Source: Io17-Chloro-G2 sp963663135 (GTDB lineage Bacteria; Chloroflexota; Dehalococcoidia; Lucifugimonadales; UBA3495). From it: a DNA stretch of 64,000 nucleotides. Numbering within the stretch: position 1 is the stretch's first letter; each line of letters opens with the position of its first letter. Below the pieces are notes generated by a model. That model was given only the letters and a program-made list of their open reading frames with translations. It was not told the origin of the DNA and made no database searches. Shown in pieces: positions 8,513 to 16,004 of this stretch. The translations under genes were made by a program, and so were the position numbers. The stretch lies in the NCBI GenBank assembly GCA_963663135.2, contig CAXXRM010000003.1, forward strand, positions 124,001 to 188,000. The letters run 5' to 3'.

Positions 8513-10348
8513 CTACTGACACCCTCCCTCGACCGGACACTTGGCGTCCGGGTCCCACCAGATGTGGTCCCATTTATGGATGATTTGGGGCGTGTTGGGG
8601 GCGGTGTAGTTTTTCAAGCGGTAATCAAAGAAGCCGCCCACCTCCCGCCAGAGGAAGGAGACCCGGTGGCCTTCACCCCGCCGGAGGATTTCCACCGCTT
8701 CATCGAACAAGGCCAGGCGCTTTTCGGTGTCCAACTCCACCGCCTGCTCCTGGATTATCTCGTCCAGCCGGGGGTCGGACCAGCCATCGGAGTTTCGGTT
8801 GGTATTCTGAAGATACATTTGGTTCAGGACGTCCGATGGGTCGGCGATGATGATGGACATGGGGGACTGGCTGAAGGGATAGGTGCCCTCCCTCATGTGG
8901 ACCTGATAGGTTGCCGAATCCACCGGCTTCAGCGTCAGATCTATGTTGAAATCCTTTCTCAGCTGCTCCGAAATCACCTCGAATTGACTTACGTTAAGGG
9001 CTGAGGACGTGATGTTCGCGTCTACTGCGAAGCCGTCGGCATAGCCCGCCTCCGCCAGAAGGGATTTGGCTTCTGCAATGTCCGGGGCTTTGGGGACCCG
9101 ATAGCCGGGCACGTTCACTATGTCTTCCAGGTTTTCGCTGGGAACCATCCCCGGCGGGAAGAAGGTGCCCACCACCGCCCAACAACCCGCATCTTCCGCG
9201 CAGTAAAGGGTGTCCACGATGTGCTGGCGGTCAACCCCCAGGTACAGGGCGCGCCTCACCCGGGGATCGTCAAATGGCGGTTGGCTTTGGTACATCAGGA
9301 AATTTTGGTTGGACACCTTGGGCCCGGACACAAAAACAACCCTACCATTCGTGTCCTTTGTCATTTGCAGACCGTCCGTCCGCTGGTAGGAAGGACTCAT
9401 TGCCTCAACCGTTTGGACTTGACCGATCTCGATCGACGCCAGCAACCTTGGTAGGGCCCTGATCCAGGTCGTTTTCATGCCATCGAAGTAGGGACGCCCC
9501 GGCTTGAAGTAATTGGGGTTCCGCTCATACTCAAGGGATATATTCGGCTGGAAATCCTTAACGATCCAGGGGCCGGAACCTACGTTAAAGGTAGACGGCA
9601 AGTCTACCTCCGCCGGCGACAACCCTTCTACCACGTGCTTGGGGAACATCTTCATATAGTCGGTGGCCAAATTTGTCAGGAAAAGGGCCGCCGGAAACTT
9701 GAGGGGAACCCTGACGGTCTTGGCGTCCACCGCTTCCGCGGTTCCTTGCTGATACATTTCCCGCAGGGAACCGGTCCTACTTCTGATGGCGTCGGGGTCG
9801 GCTATCCGGTTCAGACTGAAAACGATGTCATCAGCGGTGACCGGCATGCCATCATGCCACGTGGCGTCGTGGAGCCCAAAGGTGTATTCCGCTCCATCCT
9901 CACTAACCTGCCAACTGCTTGCCAGGTCACCGATGATTGCCGTGGGGTCCACCGGATCGTACTCCACCAGGCCGTTGAACCTCCGGGACGACGGTATTTG
10001 GCAACTGTAAAGGCAGGCGCAGGCGTGAAGGTCCCACGAGCCCGCGACATTCCTGCCTACCATTTGCAGGACCGTGCTCTGGAATATGCTGCCGGCGGTC
10101 CAATCGGGAACCAGGGGGAATTCCTTGGTGATGGAAGTCTCCATCGCTATGGCCGTAGGTGCGACGGTAGCCTCCGGGGCTGCCTCAACGGTTGGGGGCG
10201 GCGCATCCGGAACTGTTACCTCCGCTATCTTTGTGGGCGACGGCGCGGCAGGCTCGGCTGCGCCTCCGCAGGCCACCGCTGCCGACAATACCAACATCAA
10301 GACAACGGAAAGCAACCATGTGCTCCTGGGAAGCTTATGCCTTTTCAT
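8513..10348 (-). CDS. ABC transporter substrate-binding lipoprotein, family 5 (peptide/nickel type)
   Basis: The 611-residue protein of the SBP_bac_5 family (DppA/OppA-like) binds a peptide or similar solute outside the membrane and delivers it to an ABC permease. Residues 1-27 are a lipoprotein signal peptide with lipobox SAAVACGG, followed by an Ala/Pro/Thr linker. Family marks are the LVEYDP near the N-terminus, WQVSEDGAEYTFGLHDATWHDG (near 155-175) and the DDIVFSLNRI motif. The start has AGGGG upstream. No permease or ATPase genes lie next to it, so the rest of the transporter is elsewhere or shared. The substrate is unknown. Confidence 0.93.
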   Translation of the reverse strand: MKRHKLPRSTWLLSVVLMLVLSAAVACGGAAEPAAPSPTKIAEVTVPDAPPPTVEAAPEATVAPTAIAMETSITKEFPLVPDWTAGSIFQSTVLQMVGRNVAGSWDLHACACLYSCQIPSSRRFNGLVEYDPVDPTAIIGDLASSWQVSEDGAEYTFGLHDATWHDGMPVTADDIVFSLNRIADPDAIRSRTGSLREMYQQGTAEAVDAKTVRVPLKFPAALFLTNLATDYMKMFPKHVVEGLSPAEVDLPSTFNVGSGPWIVKDFQPNISLEYERNPNYFKPGRPYFDGMKTTWIRALPRLLASIEIGQVQTVEAMSPSYQRTDGLQMTKDTNGRVVFVSGPKVSNQNFLMYQSQPPFDDPRVRRALYLGVDRQHIVDTLYCAEDAGCWAVVGTFFPPGMVPSENLEDIVNVPGYRVPKAPDIAEAKSLLAEAGYADGFAVDANITSSALNVSQFEVISEQLRKDFNIDLTLKPVDSATYQVHMREGTYPFSQSPMSIIIADPSDVLNQMYLQNTNRNSDGWSDPRLDEIIQEQAVELDTEKRLALFDEAVEILRRGEGHRVSFLWREVGGFFDYRLKNYTAPNTPQIIHKWDHIWWDPDAKCPVEGGCQ

Positions 10349-10393
10349 CCGCCCCTCTCTCTAGCTATGTAATGAATCCATACATCCGCTGCG

Positions 10394-10423
10394 AGAGTAC
10401 CAACTATGACATGAAACTGTCAA
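10394..10423 (-). promoter_or_regulatory. Candidate sigma-70 promoter of the solute-binding protein gene
   Basis: On the minus strand a consensus TTGACA (10418-10423) is followed after 18 bp by TACTCT, about 45 bases before the start codon. The -35 is perfect and the -10 weak, so this is a moderate prediction. Confidence 0.4.
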
Positions 10424-10746
10424 TCGCATAATACGTCGATTTACGTATCGGAAAGACCGTTACAAAACGTAAGATGGCAGTGCTCCCTACGGCTACCGAT
10501 AGTTACGGATTTCGGAGCATCCGCCGCCGGGCGCCGTCAAAGCCGTTCAGTTCCCGCTTCAACCAGGTTGCCTGCGGTGGCGTAACGCTCCGGTGGCTCC
10601 ATCCAATCGGTTCTTCTACCGGGTCGCTTCGGTCACGTCATGTACGTCGGCCGCCATCTGGCCCATGCTGTGTACTGCCGCCGTATCCGCAACCACGCCG
10701 GCGTGAACTTTCATCCCGCGATGCGGCTGGTTCGCCTCATGAAAGC

Positions 10747-10795
10747 TTGAAGCCGGCCTTGACTGGAGTTACAATCTAGCTAGTTCATCTAGCCG
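10747..10795 (+). promoter_or_regulatory. Promoter and possible operator of the Phd-VapC pair
   Basis: TTGAAG (10747-10752), a 17-bp spacer and TACAAT (10770-10775) form a good sigma-70 promoter 30 bases before the antitoxin start. Directly after the -10 is CTAGCTAG (10776-10783), a perfect palindrome, with CTAGCCG repeated at 10789. Phd/YefM antitoxins bind palindromes that overlap their promoter, so this is the likely autoregulatory operator. Confidence 0.55.
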
Positions 10796-10804
10796 GAGTT
10801 AACT

Positions 10805-11059
10805 ATGACCGACTGGCCTTTGCAGGATGCCAAGAATCGCTTTAGCGCCGTGGTCGATGCCGCCCTGGCCGGCGTTCCGCAGCGGGTGACCCGGCGGGGC
10901 CGGCCCGCCGTGGTCGTGCTGGCGGTGGATGAGTACGAGCGTCTTTGTCACCTGGAGAAAACCAATGCGCCCACGCTGGCAGAGCTGCTGCTCGCCATCC
11001 CGCAGGACGACCAGGAATTCGAACGCCTGGCGTTGCCGCCTAGAACGCTCAATCTCTAA
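10805..11059 (+). CDS. Phd/YefM-type antitoxin
   Basis: The 84-residue protein begins with WPLQDAKNRFSAVVDAAL and continues QRVTRRGRPAVVVLAVDEYERL, which is the standard Phd/YefM fold: DNA-binding N-terminal half, then a tail that neutralises the toxin. Its stop overlaps the toxin start by one base (TAATG), the usual antitoxin-first coupled order. It would bind the palindrome in its own promoter and be degraded under stress to free the toxin. Confidence 0.93.
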   Translation: MTDWPLQDAKNRFSAVVDAALAGVPQRVTRRGRPAVVVLAVDEYERLCHLEKTNAPTLAELLLAIPQDDQEFERLALPPRTLNL

Positions 11060-11478
11060 TGTTTCTGCTTGATACCGACGTGTTGTCGGCGCTGCAGAGA
11101 CGGGAGCGCCATCCGGAGTTGGCCCATTGGCTGGCGGACCAGCGGACGGCGGACCTGTACCTGAGCGCGGTGACCGTGGGTGAGATAGAGCGGGGGATAA
11201 TCCGGCAGCAGCGCCGCGACGCATCGTTTGCGCGGGAGTTGGTGGTCTGGTTGGACCGGGTCCTCACATTGTATGGCGACCGAGTTCTCGCAGTGGATGT
11301 CTCCACGGCGCGCCGGTGGGGGCGTCTGTCCGGGGCCCTTGGGCGCGAAAGCGTGGACCTGCTGATCGCTGCCACGGCGCTCGAACACGGCCTCACCGTG
11401 GTGACCCGCAACGTCAGACACTTCGAACCGGCGGGCGTCCCGGTGCTCAATCCCTTTGGTGGCCGGGAGACGCCGTGA
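11059..11478 (+). CDS. PIN-domain ribonuclease toxin (VapC/FitB-like)
   Basis: The 139-residue PIN-domain toxin is expected to cleave RNA, in most family members tRNA or rRNA. The acidic metal-binding residues are present: DTDVLS at the N-terminus, Glu in VGEIERGI, and the C-terminal SVDLLIAATALEHGLTVVTRNVRHF, which is the FitB-like signature. Length is normal and no key residue is missing, so it should be active. It is coupled to the Phd-type antitoxin upstream. Confidence 0.93.
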   Translation: MFLLDTDVLSALQRRERHPELAHWLADQRTADLYLSAVTVGEIERGIIRQQRRDASFARELVVWLDRVLTLYGDRVLAVDVSTARRWGRLSGALGRESVDLLIAATALEHGLTVVTRNVRHFEPAGVPVLNPFGGRETP

Positions 11479-11621
11479 TCATGCTCCGGTGGACGGAACA
11501 GCGCGCCGAGCCCGCCGGACTGGACGCGGCCGTCGCCAAGAGCCTCGCGGGGTTGGGACGTTGTTGCTGGCGCGGAATAGTGACAAAAGTCAGCGTTGCG
11601 GGTGTTTTCGGGAATCTTTAG
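11475..11621 (+). CDS. Small unidentified ORF coupled to vapC
   Basis: A GTG at 11475 overlaps the vapC stop (GTGA) and opens a 48-codon frame. The first 28 residues are rich in Ala, Glu and Arg with codon use like the neighbours; the last part (CCWRGIVTKVSVAGVFGNL) looks random. This may be the 5' remnant of a gene cut by a deletion or insertion near 11560, or a chance frame. No function can be assigned. Confidence 0.25.
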   Translation: MIMLRWTEQRAEPAGLDAAVAKSLAGLGRCCWRGIVTKVSVAGVFGNL

Positions 11622-12335
11622 TCCTATGATATCGCTCTCATAGCTCCATCCAAGAGAGTCGACAGGACTGCGCGGCAGCCGACGGCGAGCCGCCCATGCG
11701 GTCATTGGTCAGCTGGTCGTTGGAGTAAGCGTCGACGCTCACGCGGCAATCACGCAAGCCAGCAATAGCGCCAATCCCAAACGCACCAAGTAGGTGTTAT
11801 CATCCCGCGGCCGGGATGCCGGCAATAACCTGTCTCCTCGCGTCAGTTTCAAGACGGCAGGAACCGGGCAGCTTCATAAATTTTGACCATTCTGGTCCCC
11901 ATTGAAACCCATTAAACCGGATGTTTACCGTGGATAGCCAACAGTTAAACGCCCTTGACCACAACAGTTTGGCGCCAAACATTTTGGCCCAGTCACCAAC
12001 ATAACCGGCGGTTTCAGGTGGCTGGATCCGTATCTGGATTAATGGGAATTTCAGGGCCGCTGGTGCCAGTCGAAGTGCAGGCCAGGTCCAGGTCGTGCCC
12101 TCTACGGAGGTCCAACCAGAACTCGTCTGCGATTGGTATAGGTTCTTAGGAGCAGTGTATACTACGCTCGTAGTCGGAACGTGACGGAGACCCACCCCCG
12201 GCATACCCCTGGATAGGTGGCAGAGTTGCCGCGCACAACAGTTGACCGGGCAAGACCACAATCCCTACAATTCTATACAGGCGCAACGGGCAGGGCAGGC
12301 GCACCTTAGGCCGGCGTACTTTTAGGAGGTTCCCA
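11622..12335. other. Long stretch without a recognised gene
   Basis: In this 714-bp region GC falls below that of neighbouring genes and all frames are short or oddly composed. A 153-codon minus-strand frame (11800-12261) is rich in Trp and Cys and lacks a ribosome binding site; I do not accept it. It may hold decayed sequence next to the toxin-antitoxin locus. The promoter of the following Fe-S operon lies at its end. Confidence 0.45.
12242..12271 (+). promoter_or_regulatory. Promoter of the MIP18-like/mrp unit
   Basis: TTGACC (12242-12247), an 18-bp spacer and TACAAT (12266-12271) lie 64 bases before the start of the MIP18-like gene. Both boxes match five of six consensus positions. Confidence 0.55.
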
Positions 12336-12641
12336 ATGACCGAAACCCTGGAAACCCAGGATATTTACGATTCGCTGAAAGCGGTCTACGACCCGGAGAT
12401 TCCCGTCAATATTGTCGACCTGGGACTGGTTTACGACGTGCAGGTCAAGGACAACGACGTAAAGGTCCAGATGACCCTGACCTTTCCCGGCTGCGGCATG
12501 GGCACCTACATCGCCCAGCAGGCCGAGTGGGCCATCCAGGAACTTGATGGCGTCGGCGAGGTGGAGATAGAGCTGGTCTTCGAGCCGCCCTGGGGCCCCG
12601 AGTTAATGAGCGAAGACGCCAAGGGCCAACTGGGTATCTAA
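12336..12641 (+). CDS. MIP18/DUF59 family Fe-S cluster assembly protein (SufT-like)
   Basis: The 101-residue protein is a single DUF59 domain. It carries the family signature DPEIPVNIVDLGLVY (residues 20-34) and the conserved cysteine in TFPGCGMG (near 53). DUF59 proteins help load or mature iron-sulfur clusters. A consensus AGGAGG stands before the ATG. The next gene, 100 bp downstream on the same strand, is an Mrp-type Fe-S carrier ATPase, a frequent partner (some Mrp proteins carry DUF59 as their N-terminal domain). Expected role: delivery of Fe-S clusters to apo-enzymes in the cytoplasm. Confidence 0.9.
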   Translation: MTETLETQDIYDSLKAVYDPEIPVNIVDLGLVYDVQVKDNDVKVQMTLTFPGCGMGTYIAQQAEWAIQELDGVGEVEIELVFEPPWGPELMSEDAKGQLGI

Positions 12642-12741
12642 GCGGCATTCTCCAACCCCGGCCCGGGCAGACATATCCAATTTAACCGGCAGGCAACCGG
12701 CGGAATTTGCCTTTAGTACCCATGACGCGCTGGAGGACCCC

Positions 12742-13551
12742 ATGGCGACGCCCCAAGAAAACGCAAGGCTTGAGCAGATCAAGCGGACCTGGCAACAGAA
12801 AAGGCAAATCACCGACCGCCTGTCCAAAATCGCCACCAAGATTGGGGTCTACAGCGGAAAGGGAGGCGTGGGGAAAACCACCGTGGCAGTGAACCTGGCG
12901 GTTACCCTGGCCCAACAGGGTAACCGGGTTGGGCTGCTGGACGTGGACATCGATTGCCCCAACGTCACCAACGTTTTGGGCATCTCCGAGAAACCCGAAT
13001 ACCTCGAAGGCCAGATTCTGCCTTCGGAGAAATGGGGCGTAAAAGTGGTGTCGATGGGCTTCTTCCAGGAAAATGAAGAAGAGGCCATCATCTGGCGCGG
13101 CCCCATGATTCACAACGCCATCAACCAATTCTTGCAGTCAACCGAGTGGGGAGACCTGGATTACCTGGTGGTGGACCTGCCCCCCGGCACCTCGGACTCC
13201 CCACTAACCGTGATGCAGACGCTCCCCATGGACGGATTCGTAGTGGTCAGCACCCCGCAGCACCTGGCCAGCCTGGACGCCAAACGCTGCATCAACATGA
13301 TCCGGAAGCTGAACATGAACGTGCTGGGAGTGGTGGAAAATTACACGGGCGAAATTTTCGGCCAGGGCGGCGGGGAAAACCTGGCTAGAGAAGTGGAAGC
13401 GCCCTACCTGGGGAACATCGCCCTGAGGTCTTCCTACCGCGACAACTCCAAGCCGACGTCAATAGCCGACCCGGAAGTAGCGCAGGAATTTGGCCGGGTG
13501 GCGGAACGGGTCAAACAGAGCCTCAAGGAGTTCGGCCGGGAAGCCGCTTAA
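12742..13551 (+). CDS. Mrp/NBP35 family Fe-S carrier ATPase (ApbC-like)
   Basis: P-loop ATPase of the Mrp/ApbC/Nbp35 family, which binds and transfers 4Fe-4S clusters. The deviant Walker A SGKGGVGKTT (residues 38-47), the switch GLLDVDIDCPNV and the Walker B-like VVDLPPGTSD are all visible. The C-terminal CxxC that bridges the cluster in many Mrp proteins is not evident; this region reads VVENYTGEIFGQGGGEN where homologues have an N(Y/M)(S)xxxCxxC segment. That absence is notable and may mean cluster binding differs. Start ATG has GGAGG upstream. The preceding gene supplies the DUF59 domain as a separate protein. Confidence 0.9.
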   Translation: MATPQENARLEQIKRTWQQKRQITDRLSKIATKIGVYSGKGGVGKTTVAVNLAVTLAQQGNRVGLLDVDIDCPNVTNVLGISEKPEYLEGQILPSEKWGVKVVSMGFFQENEEEAIIWRGPMIHNAINQFLQSTEWGDLDYLVVDLPPGTSDSPLTVMQTLPMDGFVVVSTPQHLASLDAKRCINMIRKLNMNVLGVVENYTGEIFGQGGGENLAREVEAPYLGNIALRSSYRDNSKPTSIADPEVAQEFGRVAERVKQSLKEFGREAA

Positions 13552-13622
13552 ACAATCACGGCGCGTGGCCATTCCCTGGAATCGCCCTGAACGCTAAGGC
13601 AAGGCCAATCCGTCGGATAGGC

Positions 13623-15464
13623 TCAATCGGAAGTTGCGGCGGGTAATTCCGTCAACCCTTCTTCATTCGGTGCTGTTGATGCCATCGACGCCCGCCTGTT
13701 GACGCTCTTTTGTTGGACCGCCCCGGAGATATTCATCAGCAACTCCACTTCCCGGGTCATGGCCTCGTTTGAGTAGTTGCTGGTTTCGCCCATGCGGCGG
13801 AACTTCCGATAACGCTGCCTGAGCAGCTTCCCCTGGGATAACTTGCCCAACTCCGCCAACTGCCTCAGCATCGAGGCTTGAAGGATGCTGGCCGCCTCCT
13901 TGAAGTTCAGGTGGGAGCCGCCTCCCGGCTCGGGGACCACCAAGTCGGCGATGCCCAACTCAAGGCAGTCCTGCGCCGTTAGCATCATCGCTTCCGCCAC
14001 CTCCCGGTCCAGCCGGTGGTCATGGTGGGAAGCGCCCAGCGCGTGATTGAGCGAGATGGGGGAGTATACGGCGTACTGCTGCATCAGTATGCGGTCGGCC
14101 AAACCCAAAGCCAAAGCGCCCTCGCTGCCTCCCTCGCCGATTATCACCGAAACAATCGGAGTGTTGGCCCCTACCATCATCGCCAGGGTAGTGGCGATGG
14201 CGTTTCCGATCCCCTGCTCCTCAGCCTCCAAACCGGGGTCGGCTCCCTGGGTGTCGATTAGGGTAACCAGGGGCAGTTTGAACCTGGATGCCAGGCTGAT
14301 CAGGCGTTGGGCCTTGCGAAGGCCATCGGGATACACGTGGTAGCGTTGACCCTCCAACGCCGGCTGTCGTTGCTGCCCAACCACCGCCACCGGTTGATCT
14401 CCCAGGCAGCCGACGCCGCAGATAACGGACCGGTCGTCGCTATTCAACCGGTCGCCCCTTAGCTCGATAAACGGCTCCACCATGGCCCGGATATAGGACA
14501 GGGCCATCGGCCGGCCCTCGTCCCGCGCCACCTTGACGGCCTCCCACGCGTCCGGGGACTCGATTTCTTCCGGCTCGGTCTTCAACAGTTCCTTTTGGGT
14601 GTTCTTGCCCACGCTTTGGGCGGTGAAAATCCGCAGCAGGGTGGCGATCCGTTCCTGGAGTGCTTCCCGGTCGACCACGTTGTCCAGCAGGCCATGGCCC
14701 ACGTGAGCCTCGGCGGTGTGGGCGTCCAGAGGCAGCGGCCGGTTTGAAGCCTCTCTGACGGTGCGCAGCGGAGACAGGCCGATCAACGATCCGGGCTCGG
14801 CGAGAATCACGTCGGCCAGGTTGGCGAAGCTGGCGTAGGCCTGGCCGGTGGATGGGTTCGCCAGGACCGCCAGGAAGGGAGCCCCATTTTCCCGCACCCT
14901 TTTCGCTGCGGTGACCGTCTTGGCCATTTGCATCAAGGACAGGACACCCTCTTGCACCCTGACGCCGCCGCCGGTCACGATGGTCACCAGGGGCAGGTCC
15001 CGGCGGGCTGCCATTTCCATGGCCGTGGCCACCTTCTCACCCACAACGCTGCCCATGCTCCCGCCCATGAACCCGAAATCCAGCACAACCAGGGCAGTTT
15101 CAATACCATCAATCCGGCAACGCCCGGTAACCGCCGCCTCGGTCAGTCCAGTCCGCTTCTGGTCCTCGGACAGGAGCTTTCGGTATGGGCCCTTGCGGGA
15201 AAAGGACAGGGGGTCCACTGAACTGAGGTACTTATGCGTTTCCTTGAATGACCCCTTGTCGGCCAAAAGGTCGATCCGGTCTCGGGCGGACAGGGTGTAA
15301 TGGAAGCGGCAGAAGGGGCAGACCCGGTAGGTCAGGTAGGTATGGGACTCGGAGATAGGCTCCTCGCAGAGTAAACACCGGTCATGCACCGCAGTAAGGT
15401 AAACATGGTCCATGTTGCCATTGCGGGAGAACAGGTGCACCAAAAAATCAGCGAGATTTCTCAA
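13623..15464 (-). CDS. Fused acetyl-CoA carboxylase carboxyltransferase, beta-alpha (AccD-AccA)
   Basis: One 613-residue chain joins both halves of the carboxyltransferase that moves the carboxyl group from biotin to acetyl-CoA, the committed step of fatty-acid synthesis. Residues 1-290 match AccD: a Cys4 zinc site (CLLC about 31-34 and CPFC 49-52), then GGSMGSVVGEK and a GGGVRVQEG oxyanion region. Residues about 310-600 match AccA: RPMALSYIRAM, IRAMVEPFIELRGDR, TLIDTQGADPGLEAEEQG and IGEGGSEGALALG. Start is TTG 15464 with CAGGAG upstream. AccA and AccD are separate in most bacteria, and fusion is known in some lineages. No biotin carboxylase or BCCP gene is nearby. The gene converges on mrp. 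Confidence 0.92.
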   Translation of the reverse strand: MRNLADFLVHLFSRNGNMDHVYLTAVHDRCLLCEEPISESHTYLTYRVCPFCRFHYTLSARDRIDLLADKGSFKETHKYLSSVDPLSFSRKGPYRKLLSEDQKRTGLTEAAVTGRCRIDGIETALVVLDFGFMGGSMGSVVGEKVATAMEMAARRDLPLVTIVTGGGVRVQEGVLSLMQMAKTVTAAKRVRENGAPFLAVLANPSTGQAYASFANLADVILAEPGSLIGLSPLRTVREASNRPLPLDAHTAEAHVGHGLLDNVVDREALQERIATLLRIFTAQSVGKNTQKELLKTEPEEIESPDAWEAVKVARDEGRPMALSYIRAMVEPFIELRGDRLNSDDRSVICGVGCLGDQPVAVVGQQRQPALEGQRYHVYPDGLRKAQRLISLASRFKLPLVTLIDTQGADPGLEAEEQGIGNAIATTLAMMVGANTPIVSVIIGEGGSEGALALGLADRILMQQYAVYSPISLNHALGASHHDHRLDREVAEAMMLTAQDCLELGIADLVVPEPGGGSHLNFKEAASILQASMLRQLAELGKLSQGKLLRQRYRKFRRMGETSNYSNEAMTREVELLMNISGAVQQKSVNRRASMASTAPNEEGLTELPAATSD

Positions 15465-15647
15465 ACCTGCTCCTGAGGCTCATTCAGCCAAGAAAACCTG
15501 GAACCGTAAACCTGGAACCCGGGAGTCGTACTTTCATGATACAACCCGCCGCGTAGATTGTGTAAGTAGGAACAGAGGCAAAACCGCGTCAATCCATCTC
15601 GGCCGGACCCCAAGTAAGTTATTACGTGGCCGCTGCGATGGTCAGCG

Positions 15648-15737
15648 CCCGAGGGACCTTCACCCGAGGGGCCTTCACCCGAGGGGCCTTCACCCGAGGG
15701 GCCTTCACCCGAGGGGCCTTCACCCGAGGGACGTTCA
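15648..15737. repeat. Six-copy 15-bp tandem repeat
   Basis: Six head-to-tail copies of CCCGAGGGGCCTTCA fill 15648-15737. The four inner copies are identical and the outer two carry G-to-A or C-to-G changes. It lies 66 bases before the small amidase-subunit gene, in the 339-bp gap that starts at 15465. The minus-strand frame across it encodes a Gly-Pro-Ser-Gly-Glu repeat but is probably not a gene. The array looks like a variable-number repeat. Confidence 0.95.
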
Positions 15738-15803
15738 ATTGATTTCAGGAACACCCTGGTTTACACTCGCGAACCTGGAACGCTTTCCGGCAAGAGGTGC
15801 ATC

Positions 15804-16004
15804 ATGCCTGTTCCCGAAGAGACCTTGCGGGCGATTATCCGGGACCTCAATGGATTCCAACTCTCCAATGACGAACTGGAGTTGATCCGTCCCGAGATCG
15901 ACAATTACCTATCGGAGATAGAAAACCTGCGTGACCTGGACCTGTCCGACGTTTTGTCCAGCCGTCTCCTGAGGTTGGACGAGGGAGGACTCTCCCATGC
16001 CTAG
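15804..16004 (+). CDS. Small GatC/AtzG-like amidase subunit
   Basis: The 66-residue, acidic, helical protein has the layout of GatC or AtzG (DUF4089): FQLSNDELELIRPEIDNYLSEIENLRDLD. GatC-like proteins wrap around and stabilise a GatA-type amidase. The gene overlaps the amidase start by 8 bp, which supports a complex. GatC itself is usually 90-100 residues, so the shorter AtzG-type is at least as likely. AGAGGTG stands before the ATG. Confidence 0.65.
   Translation: MPVPEETLRAIIRDLNGFQLSNDELELIRPEIDNYLSEIENLRDLDLSDVLSSRLLRLDEGGLSHA

Larger units (their letters stand above)
10349..10804. other. Divergent intergenic region
   Basis: This 456-bp region separates the leftward solute-binding gene from the rightward toxin-antitoxin pair. 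It holds a promoter candidate for each side (listed separately). A 101-codon frame at 10474-10779 has no ribosome binding site or recognisable product and is rejected. Confidence 0.5.

Noticed and set aside
10474..10779. 101-codon plus-strand ORF before the Phd antitoxin
   Set aside because: Overlaps the promoter region, lacks a ribosome binding site and has random-looking composition.
11800..12261. 153-codon minus-strand ORF
   Set aside because: Trp- and Cys-rich, no ribosome binding site, and no similarity to a known family; looks like chance or decayed sequence.
15461..15754. 97-codon minus-strand ORF with Gly-Pro-Ser-Gly-Glu repeats
   Set aside because: Product of the 15-bp tandem repeat; the flanking residues are non-proteinlike and no ribosome binding site is seen.
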